A stretch of 64,000 bases of DNA, from positions 1-64,000 of the forward strand of contig NZ_FNRA01000010.1 of NCBI RefSeq assembly GCF_900107535.1. Reading direction: 5' to 3'. The stretch is from Pedobacter hartonius (GTDB taxonomy: Bacteria > Bacteroidota > Bacteroidia > Sphingobacteriales > Sphingobacteriaceae). Positions 54,734 to 63,348 of this stretch are shown here, piece after piece. The notes under the pieces are model-generated. The model had not been told where the DNA came from. It worked only from the letters and a program-made list of their open reading frames with translations, and ran no database searches. The position numbers and the translations under genes are program-made. Position 1 is the stretch's first letter. Every line of letters starts with the position of its first letter.

Positions 54734-57106
54734 TTATTCGTATTTTAATGCATCTACCGGATTTGCTTTCGCCGCCTTGTAAGCCTGGAAACTTACGGTG
54801 AATAAGGCGATTCCTATAGTGCCGGCCGCCGCCAGCAGGATGATCACCCAATTCACCGAAGTATGAAACTCAAAACTCTTTAGCCAGTCAGACATGATAT
54901 AATTTGCAACAGGTATGGCAATGACAATGGCAACGCCTACCATTTTCAGGAAGCTGAATGATAAGAGCCCCATCAGGTTGCTTACCGATGCGCCCAATAC
55001 TTTCCTTACGCCAATCTCTTTTGTACGCTGTTCGGCACTGTAAGAGGCAAGGCCGAACAAACCCAGGCAGGAGATAAAAATTGCCAGTCCGCCGAAGAAG
55101 TTAGACAATATCCCCAGTACCTTCTGGGATTGTAATTTTTGCGCATACAGCTGGTTCACAAAGGTGATATTTACGGGATATGCAGGATTGATCTCCTTCA
55201 CGATCTTTGCTATTGCAGTAATATTTTCTGAGGCAGGATGTGCAGGGTTCAGCTTCATCGTCACCATTCCGCTCCATTCCCTGCTGAAACCGACGATCAG
55301 CGGCTTTTCGCTCTCAAAGGGAGAACCCAGGATGAAATCCTCAAACACGCCTACGATGGTAGATTTATACCCATGGTGGTTTACAATCTGACCAATGGGG
55401 TTCTTCAGGTTCATCACATTCATGGCCGAATGGCTGATCAGTATCGCGTTTGTATCTGAGGCAAACTTTGGCGAAAAATCCCTGCCATATATTAATTTTA
55501 CTCCCGTTGTCTTTACAAATCCATAGGTGGTGGCCATGGTATTGAACCTGATCAGCTTATCATCTTCAGATGAGCCCGGCCATTCGCCACCACTTGAACT
55601 TGACAGTTCTTTTGAGATCGTTGATGAAGAAGACAGTACTGAAGAAACTGCGCCGGATTCCAGTAACCTGGATTTCAGCAGTTCGTATTTCCCATACAGC
55701 TCACCTTCCTGCTCCACCTCTACGAGTTCATTTACATTGTAGCCTACCGGCCTGTTTTTGATGTACTGGATCTGCTGATAGATCACTGTAGTGGCAATGA
55801 TGAGGATGACCGCGAAGCTGAACTGCCCCACCACCAGTACCTGACGTAACGTGATAGAAAAGATACCCCTGCCCAGGTTTCGTTTTCTTAAGATCTGCAC
55901 CGGGTTAAATGAAGACAGGTAAAAGGCAGGGTAACTGCCTGCGATCAGCCCGGTGACCAATACTACGGCGACTAAACCCAGCCACATTGCCACACTGGAA
56001 TAGTTGATATTCAGTTCAATGGCAAGCAGACGGTTAAATAAGGGGAGGCACATTTCAATCAGCACAACGGCCATCACGGCGCTGAGGACGGTTAAAACCA
56101 GTGATTCCATCAGGAACTGACTGATCAGACCGGCCCTTGAAGCACCGATAGTTTTTTTAATCCCCACTTCCTTGGCGCGCTTTTCAGATTTGGCCGTAGC
56201 CATATTCATAAAGTTTACGCAGGCAATCAGCAGGATGCCAACGGCCAACCCCATAAATAAACGCAGCTGTTCTATTCCGCCCCCGGTGCTTATACCGTTG
56301 ACAAAGTTTCCGTACAGATGTAAGCTGCTGTATTGAAAAAGGAAGGGCTCAACCTTTAGCTTTAGTCCGTTTTTCTGATAAAGATCTTTAATGGAGGCGT
56401 TGATCTCAGACACATTGGCCCGGGGATCTATTTTCAGCAGGGTAGTATAACTGTAGCTTTCCCAGTTAGGTTCCCGAACCCAGGAAAATTGTGATTCATA
56501 GACAGACCATGGCATCAGGTAATCAAAAGACCTGGATACATTGGGCGGAAGGTCCTTAATCACACCGGTGATCTTCAGGTCAAGCTGGTTCTGGAAACGG
56601 ATGGACCTGTTCATTACGTCGGTAGTACCGAAAAACAGTCTTGCTGTTGATTCCGTAACAATGACACTGTTCGGCGTGCTTAATGCCGTATGTTTATTGC
56701 CATAGATAAAAGTATAGCCGAAAATATCCAGGATCTCAGGGTCAGCAAACTCCCCCATTTTTTTATAACTGTTCAGCTCGCCAGATACTAAGAAAGGCAT
56801 GGCCCAACTCAGTCTTGCAGCTGTTTTTACCCAGCTGTATTTCTGCTTGAACAGAGGTGCAATCACATTTGCCGTACTTGGCCCCGTTTCTGCAATCTGT
56901 CCGTTTGCTCCCTTGTGGTTCATCATCACCTGGTAGATATTTACATCGTCTTTTGCGTGTTTATCAAAGTTCCATTCGTAAGACACATACAGCAATAACA
57001 CCAGGCAGGCGGCCAAACCAATGGCTAGTCCGCTGATATTGATCAGTGAAGACGTTTTGTTCTTCCAGATGTTTCGTAAGGCTATTTTAAAGTTGAGCTT
57101 GAACAT
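54734..57106 (-). CDS. Double-FtsX permease 1
   Basis: The 790-residue permease is the first in the array, 105 bp downstream of the 57212 ATPase gene and therefore its likeliest partner. Two FtsX repeats with blocks MATAKSEKRAKEVGIKKTIGASRAGL and EQRTKEIGVRKVLGASVSNLMGLLS; eight TMs. The second periplasmic region is rich in Ser (SSVLSSSSTISKELSSSS), a local low-complexity patch absent from the paralogues. Ends NPVDALKYE. Confidence 0.94.
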   Translation of the reverse strand: MFKLNFKIALRNIWKNKTSSLINISGLAIGLAACLVLLLYVSYEWNFDKHAKDDVNIYQVMMNHKGANGQIAETGPSTANVIAPLFKQKYSWVKTAARLSWAMPFLVSGELNSYKKMGEFADPEILDIFGYTFIYGNKHTALSTPNSVIVTESTARLFFGTTDVMNRSIRFQNQLDLKITGVIKDLPPNVSRSFDYLMPWSVYESQFSWVREPNWESYSYTTLLKIDPRANVSEINASIKDLYQKNGLKLKVEPFLFQYSSLHLYGNFVNGISTGGGIEQLRLFMGLAVGILLIACVNFMNMATAKSEKRAKEVGIKKTIGASRAGLISQFLMESLVLTVLSAVMAVVLIEMCLPLFNRLLAIELNINYSSVAMWLGLVAVVLVTGLIAGSYPAFYLSSFNPVQILRKRNLGRGIFSITLRQVLVVGQFSFAVILIIATTVIYQQIQYIKNRPVGYNVNELVEVEQEGELYGKYELLKSRLLESGAVSSVLSSSSTISKELSSSSGGEWPGSSEDDKLIRFNTMATTYGFVKTTGVKLIYGRDFSPKFASDTNAILISHSAMNVMNLKNPIGQIVNHHGYKSTIVGVFEDFILGSPFESEKPLIVGFSREWSGMVTMKLNPAHPASENITAIAKIVKEINPAYPVNITFVNQLYAQKLQSQKVLGILSNFFGGLAIFISCLGLFGLASYSAEQRTKEIGVRKVLGASVSNLMGLLSFSFLKMVGVAIVIAIPVANYIMSDWLKSFEFHTSVNWVIILLAAAGTIGIALFTVSFQAYKAAKANPVDALKYE

Positions 57107-57211
57107 ATCGTCGCTATTATTTATGATTTACCACCTGAGGCGGCCAGTGTGCAGAAGAGCCCCAGACGAAATCTTCAGCTACACTCACCGTCCTCAATGG
57201 TATTTCTTTGG

Positions 57212-57910
57212 TTAGATCAGTTCTTCAGTACGGCTTTTATTTATTTTTTCGGAGATCACATGCCCGTCTTTCAGGTTGATAATCCGGTTTGAGAAACTTG
57301 CATCATGTGAAGAGTGGGTTACCATCACAATGGTTGTTCCCTGCTCATTCAGCTCACAGAGCAGCTCCATCACTTCATTCCCGTGGGAGCTGTCCAGGTT
57401 ACCTGTAGGCTCGTCGGCCAGTACCAGCTTGGGTTTGGTCACCAGTGCACGTGCCACCGCAACACGCTGCTGCTGACCACCTGATAGCTGCTGTGGAAAG
57501 TGGCCGCTCCGGTTAACGATGTTCATCCTCTCGATGATCTCGTTCACGAGGCGTTTACGTTCTGTAGCAGGAACCTTGTTATAAATTAAGGGCAGTTCTA
57601 TATTTTCAAATACAGTCAGTTCATCGATCAGGTTAAAATTCTGGAACACAAAACCCATGTTCTGCTTACGGAAGTTGGAGCGCTGTTTGTCGTTCATGCT
57701 GAGCAGTTCGGTCTCCAGGAACTTGTAGCTGCCGCTTTCAGGTTTATCCAGTAAACCCATTACATTAAGCAGGGTAGATTTGCCACAACCTGAAGGCCCC
57801 ATAATGGAGACAAATTCGCCGGTTTTTACATGCATATTGATTCCGTTCAATGCAGTAGTTTCTATTTCCTCCGTTTTGTAGACTTTTTCCAGGTTCTCAA
57901 TTTTTATCAT
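57212..57910 (-). CDS. MacB/LolD-type ABC ATPase
   Basis: The 232-residue ATPase has fully canonical motifs: Walker A GPSGCGKSTLL, signature LSGGQQQRVAVARAL, Walker B VLADEPTGNLDS and H-loop MVTHSS. It belongs to the MacB/LolD/FtsE class, which drives lipoprotein release, peptide export or substrate extrusion through FtsX-fold permeases. It lies between the fusion protein (54 bp upstream) and permease 1. It may energise several of the permeases in the array. Confidence 0.95.
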   Translation of the reverse strand: MIKIENLEKVYKTEEIETTALNGINMHVKTGEFVSIMGPSGCGKSTLLNVMGLLDKPESGSYKFLETELLSMNDKQRSNFRKQNMGFVFQNFNLIDELTVFENIELPLIYNKVPATERKRLVNEIIERMNIVNRSGHFPQQLSGGQQQRVAVARALVTKPKLVLADEPTGNLDSSHGNEVMELLCELNEQGTTIVMVTHSSHDASFSNRIINLKDGHVISEKINKSRTEELI

Positions 57911-57964
57911 GGTCTTATATTTATGAGTTTTATCTTATTTGATTTCTCTTTATCTCAGGCAGCA

Positions 57965-59209
57965 CTATTTGCTGACTTCTATCACGTCGTACTGGTTAAA
58001 CTGGTCGTATGACGAGGTGATCACCTCTTCGTTCTTCTGCAGCCCTTCCATGATCTCATAGTACTGGTAGTTTTTACGTCCGATCTTTACATTTCTTTTC
58101 ATGGCTTTTCCATCCTTCAGCACAAACACCCATGAGCCCCCGGTACTTTGAAAGAATTGCCCCTGGGCCAGTAACAGTGATTTACTATTGTCAGACAGCG
58201 TCAGCTTTACCTGTAAAGATAAACCTCTCCGCAGTTCATCCGGTGATTTTCCTTCAAAAACAAGTTCTACCTGGAACTGCCCTGCAGTAACCTCCGGAAT
58301 GACCTTGCTCACCCTTAACTCATATGTTTTGCCGTTGAATTCGCAATTGGCGGTCTGCCCTTCCTTCACCCTGTTCACATAATATTCATCAACTCCTGCC
58401 TGCAGTTTGTAGCCCTGCAATACGTCGATTTTGCCCAGCATCTCATTGGCAGCATAAGATTTACCTACAACCGGGTCATAAGATGACAGCCTGCCCGAAA
58501 CAGGGGCTTTGATGGTCATGTTTTCAATATTCTCCCTGATGGACTCCAGGCTTTCATTCATCCGGCCTACAGAAAAATCAATCTGTTTCAACTGCATCAC
58601 CCTGCTTTGGAACTCCTGCTTCACGGCCTGTTTCATGATATCTTTCCGGCCTTTGTTATATTCATAATCCTGGCTGGAAGTGTTAAATTCTTCCCTGGTG
58701 ATCACTTTCTTGGTAAACAGGGCGCTGTCAATTTTAAACTTGCGCCTGGATGTTCTTAATGCATCTTCGATCACCATCATCTCCTGGGTCATCACCCGCT
58801 GGTTCTGCTCCAGGTCGAGCCGCACTTTACGCAACTGGTTCTGCTGCTCAATGATACCTGTTTCACTGGTGGTATAGCCGGAAAGCGCATGTGGATTTGC
58901 AATTCTGAGCAAGGGCGTACCCTTGGTGACACTGGCCCCGTTCTCCACAAAGATCTCAGCTACGGTACCACCTTCAGATGAACTCACGATTACGGAGGTA
59001 AGCGGCACTACGCTGGCATTCAGCAAAACCACATCTTCAAAATCGCCATACCTCACTTTGCTGATGGTGAGTTTGTCGGCATCAGCTTTATATACTTTGC
59101 TTAGCGAGAGTTTATATCCGTAGGCAACGAGTGTAAATAACAACACCCCGCCTATGGCTATAAAAACCATTTTCTTACTGAATCTCTTTTTCTCTATAAT
59201 CTTATCCAT
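57965..59209 (-). CDS. HlyD/MacA-type periplasmic adaptor (membrane fusion protein)
   Basis: From the ATG at 59209 (the frame opens at 59266) it is 414 residues. A single N-terminal membrane anchor (about 15-33) is followed by a barrel-sandwich lipoyl-type domain (VVPLTSVIVSSSEGGTVAEIFVENGASVTKG), a coiled-coil hairpin (about 120-235), then beta-barrel and membrane-proximal domains. The inner start is supported by the sigma-54 promoter at 59239-59254, which would otherwise lie inside the gene. It is the only adaptor for the array. No TolC-type outer membrane gene is in the window. Confidence 0.92.
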   Translation of the reverse strand: MDKIIEKKRFSKKMVFIAIGGVLLFTLVAYGYKLSLSKVYKADADKLTISKVRYGDFEDVVLLNASVVPLTSVIVSSSEGGTVAEIFVENGASVTKGTPLLRIANPHALSGYTTSETGIIEQQNQLRKVRLDLEQNQRVMTQEMMVIEDALRTSRRKFKIDSALFTKKVITREEFNTSSQDYEYNKGRKDIMKQAVKQEFQSRVMQLKQIDFSVGRMNESLESIRENIENMTIKAPVSGRLSSYDPVVGKSYAANEMLGKIDVLQGYKLQAGVDEYYVNRVKEGQTANCEFNGKTYELRVSKVIPEVTAGQFQVELVFEGKSPDELRRGLSLQVKLTLSDNSKSLLLAQGQFFQSTGGSWVFVLKDGKAMKRNVKIGRKNYQYYEIMEGLQKNEEVITSSYDQFNQYDVIEVSK

Positions 59210-59238
59210 TGCTGTTCTTTGTATCCTGCAAACCCTTA

Positions 59239-59254
59239 TGCCAAGGATATGCCA
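59239..59254 (-). promoter_or_regulatory. Sigma-54 (-24/-12) promoter of the efflux operon
   Basis: TGGCATATCCTTGGCA on the minus strand matches the consensus TGGCAYRNNNNTTGCW with one mismatch (T to G in the -12 box). The GG and GC pairs have the required 10-nt spacing. The predicted start is near 59228, about 19 nt before the adaptor ATG at 59209. The divergent NtrC-type regulator supplies the expected activator. Confidence 0.78.
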
Positions 59255-59325
59255 AAGAAAAAACATAGATTTAAATTACTGTAAAACAGCGTATTAAATA
59301 TTTAATTTTAAAAACAGCGTTCGTT

Positions 59326-59354
59326 ATCGGACACTTAATGTACAACATCGGACA
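59326..59354. promoter_or_regulatory. Candidate activator-binding direct repeats
   Basis: ATCGGACA occurs at 59326-59333 and 59347-59354, with starts 21 bp apart (two helical turns) on the same DNA face. The repeats lie about 100-125 bp upstream of the predicted sigma-54 start, where NtrC-type enhancer sites usually lie, and also directly precede the regulator gene, allowing autoregulation. Confidence 0.55.
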
Positions 59355-59384
59355 ATTCAATTATTTTTGAATAAATCTTGTAAA

Positions 59385-60755
59385 ATGACGGAAGCTAACG
59401 TTTTAGTAATTGATGACGATGATGACATTCTGCTGAGTGCAAAACTGTTTTTAAAGCAGCACTTTAACCAGGTGGTCATCTGCAAATCTCCAAAAGAGAT
59501 CAATGTACTCCTGAGCCACAATGAAATAGATATTATCCTTTTAGATATGAACTATCAAAAGGGCGCGAGCGACGGGCGTGAGGGTTTATACTGGCTGGAA
59601 CATATCCTTTCTATTGACAGGGATTATGTGGTGATCTTAATGACAGCCTATGGAAACGTAGAGCTGGCGGTACAGGCCATCAAAAAAGGCGCTACAGATT
59701 TTATTCTCAAGCCCTGGGAAAATGATAAACTGTATGCTACCCTTTCCGCGGCCTCAAAATTAAGGCAATCTACTAAAAAGGTGAAAAAACTGGAGAAGAT
59801 CCATTCTTCACTGCAGAATGATATTGCCAGGAAATTTGAAAATATTATCGGCACATCCGGCCCCATCCAGCAGCTGCAGCATACCCTGGTTAAGGTGGCG
59901 CCAACAGATGCCAATGTGCTGATCCTTGGCGAAAACGGGACAGGTAAACAGGTGTTCGCCTATGAGCTGCATAAACACTCTTTACGAAAGAACAATATCT
60001 TCATGCATGTAGACCTGGGTTCTCTCAATGAAAACCTGTTTGAAAGTGAGCTGTTCGGCTATGCCAAAGGCGCTTTTACCGATGCGCGGGATGACCGTCC
60101 GGGCAGGTTTGAACTTGCCGATAACGGCACCATCTTCCTGGACGAGATCGGGAACCTCTCGCTGCCGCTGCAATCCAAATTGCTGACCGTACTGCAAAAC
60201 CGCACGGTAACCAGGCTTGGGGAAAGTAAAGAGCGCAAAGTAAACGTCAGGCTGATCACGGCCACCAATATGCCGCTGAATGAGATGGTGGGAAAAGGTA
60301 CCTTCAGACAGGATCTGCTGTTCAGGATCAATACGGTAGAACTGATCCTGCCACCGCTGCACCAGCGTGCGGAAGATATCCTGCAGCTGGCCAACCATTT
60401 CTTGCAGACCTTCAGCACCAAGTACCACAAGAACATCAGCCGTATCAGTGATAAAGCAGGGAAAACTTTACTGGGCTATCACTGGCCGGGAAATGTACGG
60501 GAACTTCAGCATGTGATGGAAAGGGCCATCATCATGGCAGACGGCCATGAGATCACGGAACTGGACCTGCAGCTGAGTCCGCAGCGGTTTGGCAGTGCCG
60601 CCCCCGTTACCGCCAATATGGATCTGGAGGAAATGGAAAGGATGATGGTACAGAAAGCGATAGATAACCATAAAGGCAATATATCCCGCGCAGCGGCTGA
60701 ACTGGGGCTTACCCGTGCAGCCCTGTACCGCAGGATAGAAAAATTTGGATTGTAG
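59385..60755 (+). CDS. NtrC-family sigma-54-dependent response regulator
   Basis: From the ATG at 59385 (the frame opens at a TTG at 59367) it is about 456 residues. A receiver domain (VLVIDDDDD, phospho-Asp in ILLDMNYQKG near 55, Lys in LKPWEND) is followed by an AAA+ sigma-54 interaction domain: Walker A GENGTGKQ near 185, GAFTDA near 228 in place of GAFTGA, and Walker B GTIFLDEIGN. A Fis-type HTH ends the protein (RAAAELGLTRAALYRRI). It is divergent from the export operon and adjacent to its kinase, so it probably activates the promoter at 59239-59254. Confidence 0.95.
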   Translation: MTEANVLVIDDDDDILLSAKLFLKQHFNQVVICKSPKEINVLLSHNEIDIILLDMNYQKGASDGREGLYWLEHILSIDRDYVVILMTAYGNVELAVQAIKKGATDFILKPWENDKLYATLSAASKLRQSTKKVKKLEKIHSSLQNDIARKFENIIGTSGPIQQLQHTLVKVAPTDANVLILGENGTGKQVFAYELHKHSLRKNNIFMHVDLGSLNENLFESELFGYAKGAFTDARDDRPGRFELADNGTIFLDEIGNLSLPLQSKLLTVLQNRTVTRLGESKERKVNVRLITATNMPLNEMVGKGTFRQDLLFRINTVELILPPLHQRAEDILQLANHFLQTFSTKYHKNISRISDKAGKTLLGYHWPGNVRELQHVMERAIIMADGHEITELDLQLSPQRFGSAAPVTANMDLEEMERMMVQKAIDNHKGNISRAAAELGLTRAALYRRIEKFGL

Positions 60756-60759
60756 GCCT

Positions 60760-62118
60760 ATGTTTTACGAACGGTTTACCTTCAGGCTCATCTTCAAGCT
60801 CTTGTTTATTAATGCACTGGGCTGGTTGCTGATTTACCTCATCCTCAAAACAAAGCTCTGGTTCACCATCGCGGGGCTGTCATTTATCCTAATCACCTCA
60901 GTGTATACCCTTTACAGTTATATCAACCAGATCAGGTCAGACATCAAACGTTTTATCCTTGCCATCAAAACGCGCGACCACACGCTGAATTTCAAAAATA
61001 AAAGCACCAAAGGAAGTTTTCCCGATCTGTATAATTCATTTGATGATATTATAAAGACCCACAAGGATATACAACTGGAACAGGATGCGATGTTCCAGCT
61101 GATCAGAACCATCTTACAGCAGGTTCCCGTTGGCGTGATCGTAGTGAAAGACGTTAAAGATGATGCAGAACAAATGGAAATTGCTTTTTTTAACGAAGCG
61201 GCTGCCACATTGCTGAACGTTCCTGCCTATAAATACTGGCACCGCCTGAAACAGCATCTGCCGGTTTTCACGGCCGAGATAGCGCACATCCGTAAGGGAG
61301 GTAAAAGGTTCCTCGAGCTGAAGATACAGGACAAACTCATCCAGTTGTCTACCGAGGTGATCCCGCTGAACTTATACGGGGCAGACTATACGATTATCTC
61401 TTTTCAGAACATCAAAGATGAGATTGAGCAAAAAGAGATCGAAGCCTGGAACAGGCTGATCGGGGTGATCTCCCATGAGATCCTGAACTCCATCACGCCG
61501 ATCAGTTCCTTATCAGATACGGTCAACAGCATGGTGGCCAATAAAGAATACCTGAATAAAGAGGATCTGGAAGACCTCAAACCTGCCCTGCAAACAATCA
61601 AAAGACGGTCAGAGGGACTGCTTGGCTTTGTAAAAGATTACCGGCTGATCGCCGAACTGCCTACTCCGGAGCTTGAATTCCACAGTATAGGCGGAATCCT
61701 GCAGCATATTCATGTATTGATGCAGCCCTTTGCTGCTGCAAAAAACATCAGGCTGCAGGTAGGACAAACCTCTTCAAAGATCACCGTAAACGTAGACCTT
61801 AAACTCGTGGAACAGGCGCTGATCAATCTGGTGACGAACAGCATATACTCCCTGGAAGACACGGAGAATCCGTTGATAGAGATTGACTACCGGCTGGAGC
61901 AGAATAAATTGTTCATCGATGTGGCCGATAATGGCAAGGGAATTGAACCTGAGGTACTGGAGAAGATTTTCGTTCCTTTTTTTACCACCAGGAAAAACGG
62001 TTCCGGTATTGGCCTGACCATCACCAGGAATATCATGAAAATGCACTACGGGAGCCTTGAAGTAAGTTCTGTACCCGGGGAAAAGACCATCTTCTCACTG
62101 GTTTTTAACTATGTTTAA
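60760..62118 (+). CDS. Sensor histidine kinase
   Basis: The ATG at 60760, 5 bp after the regulator stop, is preferred over an overlapping TTG; length is about 452 residues. It has two N-terminal membrane segments (about 10-30 and 35-53) with almost no periplasmic loop, a PAS-like region (about 110-220), the H-box VISHEILNSITPISSLSD with phospho-His near 237, an N-box (INLVTNSIYSL) and G-boxes (VADNGKGIEPE, GSGIGLTITRNIM). The short periplasmic part suggests sensing within the membrane, as in cell-envelope stress kinases. Confidence 0.94.
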   Translation: MFYERFTFRLIFKLLFINALGWLLIYLILKTKLWFTIAGLSFILITSVYTLYSYINQIRSDIKRFILAIKTRDHTLNFKNKSTKGSFPDLYNSFDDIIKTHKDIQLEQDAMFQLIRTILQQVPVGVIVVKDVKDDAEQMEIAFFNEAAATLLNVPAYKYWHRLKQHLPVFTAEIAHIRKGGKRFLELKIQDKLIQLSTEVIPLNLYGADYTIISFQNIKDEIEQKEIEAWNRLIGVISHEILNSITPISSLSDTVNSMVANKEYLNKEDLEDLKPALQTIKRRSEGLLGFVKDYRLIAELPTPELEFHSIGGILQHIHVLMQPFAAAKNIRLQVGQTSSKITVNVDLKLVEQALINLVTNSIYSLEDTENPLIEIDYRLEQNKLFIDVADNGKGIEPEVLEKIFVPFFTTRKNGSGIGLTITRNIMKMHYGSLEVSSVPGEKTIFSLVFNYV

Positions 62119-62140
62119 AGGAAATCGATAGATTTGCAGG

Positions 62141-63193
62141 ATGACCACACTACAGTTACGTATCACTGAAATTTCGAAACAGCCTGGGGATAATGTTTTT
62201 ATCCGTTTAGCCCCTGTTGAGGGTGCCATGCCACATTACGAGGCCGGACAATTTCTGACAGTGCTGTTTGAAGTGAAAGGTAAAGAGATCAGGCGCTCCT
62301 ATTCCATATGCAGCTCTCCGGATGTAAATGAAGCCCTGAGCATTGCCGTTAAACTGGTTGAAAACGGAGAGATCTCCAAAAACCTGCACCATAAAACTGC
62401 CCTGGGTGATATACTGACCACCTTACTGCCAAACGGGATCTTTACGTACAGCCCTGTGGCGGAGATCAGACGCACCGTTTTTCTCTTTGCTGCCGGGGTG
62501 GGTATTACACCTGTATTCTCCATTTTAAAAACTGCTTTAACCAGGGAAAACCAGTCTAAGGTGGTACTGATCTATAGTAACAGGTCGCAGGCCAGTACAT
62601 TATTTTATGATGAACTGAACGAATGGCAGCAGTGGTATCCTGAGCGTTTCAAACTGATCTTCCTCTTCAGTGATTCCAAACGGCTTCAGTTTGCGCGCCT
62701 GAACAGTTTCCTGATCCATGATCTTGTTGGGGCAAATCTAGGATATGATCAGTCAGACGCGCTGTGTTATACCTGCGGGCCTATTGATTATATGGTCATG
62801 TGCAGGATTTCCCTGCTGGCCATGGGATACCGTCTGGACCAGATCAAAAAAGAGACCTATTTCATTCCCGAAGACGAAGCTGATGATGACGACATGACCG
62901 AAAAAGAGGTACGGGACAAGAACACCTATAGCGTCATTCTTGAATTTAATCAAAATACTTACCAGTTAGCGGTTCCTTACTACAAAAGGATTTTACAGGT
63001 TGCCCTGGAGCACCAGATCAACGTGCCTTACAGCTGCAGGGCCGGTATCTGCAGTTCATGTGTGGCCACATGTACCGATGGAGGCGTCAGGATGGATTAC
63101 AATGAGATCCTTACCGATCAGGAAATTGCAATGGGAAGGGTACTTATCTGCACCGGGCATCCTACCCAAAACAATACCAGAATCGTGATATGA
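62141..63193 (+). CDS. Ferredoxin-NADP reductase-type flavoprotein with C-terminal [2Fe-2S] domain
   Basis: The 350-residue protein has an N-terminal FAD-binding barrel (RRSYSICSSP near residue 50), an NAD(P)-binding domain (FLFAAGVGITPVFSIL near 110; CYTCGPIDYM) and a C-terminal plant-type ferredoxin (CRAGICSSCVATC, then a fourth Cys in LICTGHP). This is the PaaE/HmpX arrangement, passing electrons from NAD(P)H to an oxygenase or other acceptor. No oxygenase is nearby. It starts 22 bp after the kinase, so it may be in the same transcript. An acidic insert (EDEADDDDMTEKEV) links the two halves. Confidence 0.92.
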   Translation: MTTLQLRITEISKQPGDNVFIRLAPVEGAMPHYEAGQFLTVLFEVKGKEIRRSYSICSSPDVNEALSIAVKLVENGEISKNLHHKTALGDILTTLLPNGIFTYSPVAEIRRTVFLFAAGVGITPVFSILKTALTRENQSKVVLIYSNRSQASTLFYDELNEWQQWYPERFKLIFLFSDSKRLQFARLNSFLIHDLVGANLGYDQSDALCYTCGPIDYMVMCRISLLAMGYRLDQIKKETYFIPEDEADDDDMTEKEVRDKNTYSVILEFNQNTYQLAVPYYKRILQVALEHQINVPYSCRAGICSSCVATCTDGGVRMDYNEILTDQEIAMGRVLICTGHPTQNNTRIVI

Positions 63194-63348
63194 TAGCAAT
63201 TTAAATTTTGGCGTTCCAAACAATTAATTAATATTTAAATTAAACAGGCTCTATTATATAATATTGGTTAATATAAATTAATTTATTATTAATATTGTTT
63301 GCTTAAGTAAATAATGGTAATTACATTTGACATATAACTTATTAAACT

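Noticed and set aside
59227..59246. A second sigma-54-like match (TGGCATAAGGGTTTGCA) overlapping the preferred one
   Set aside because: The GG-to-GC spacing is 11 instead of 10 nt, which sigma-54 does not tolerate well; the overlapping site has correct spacing.
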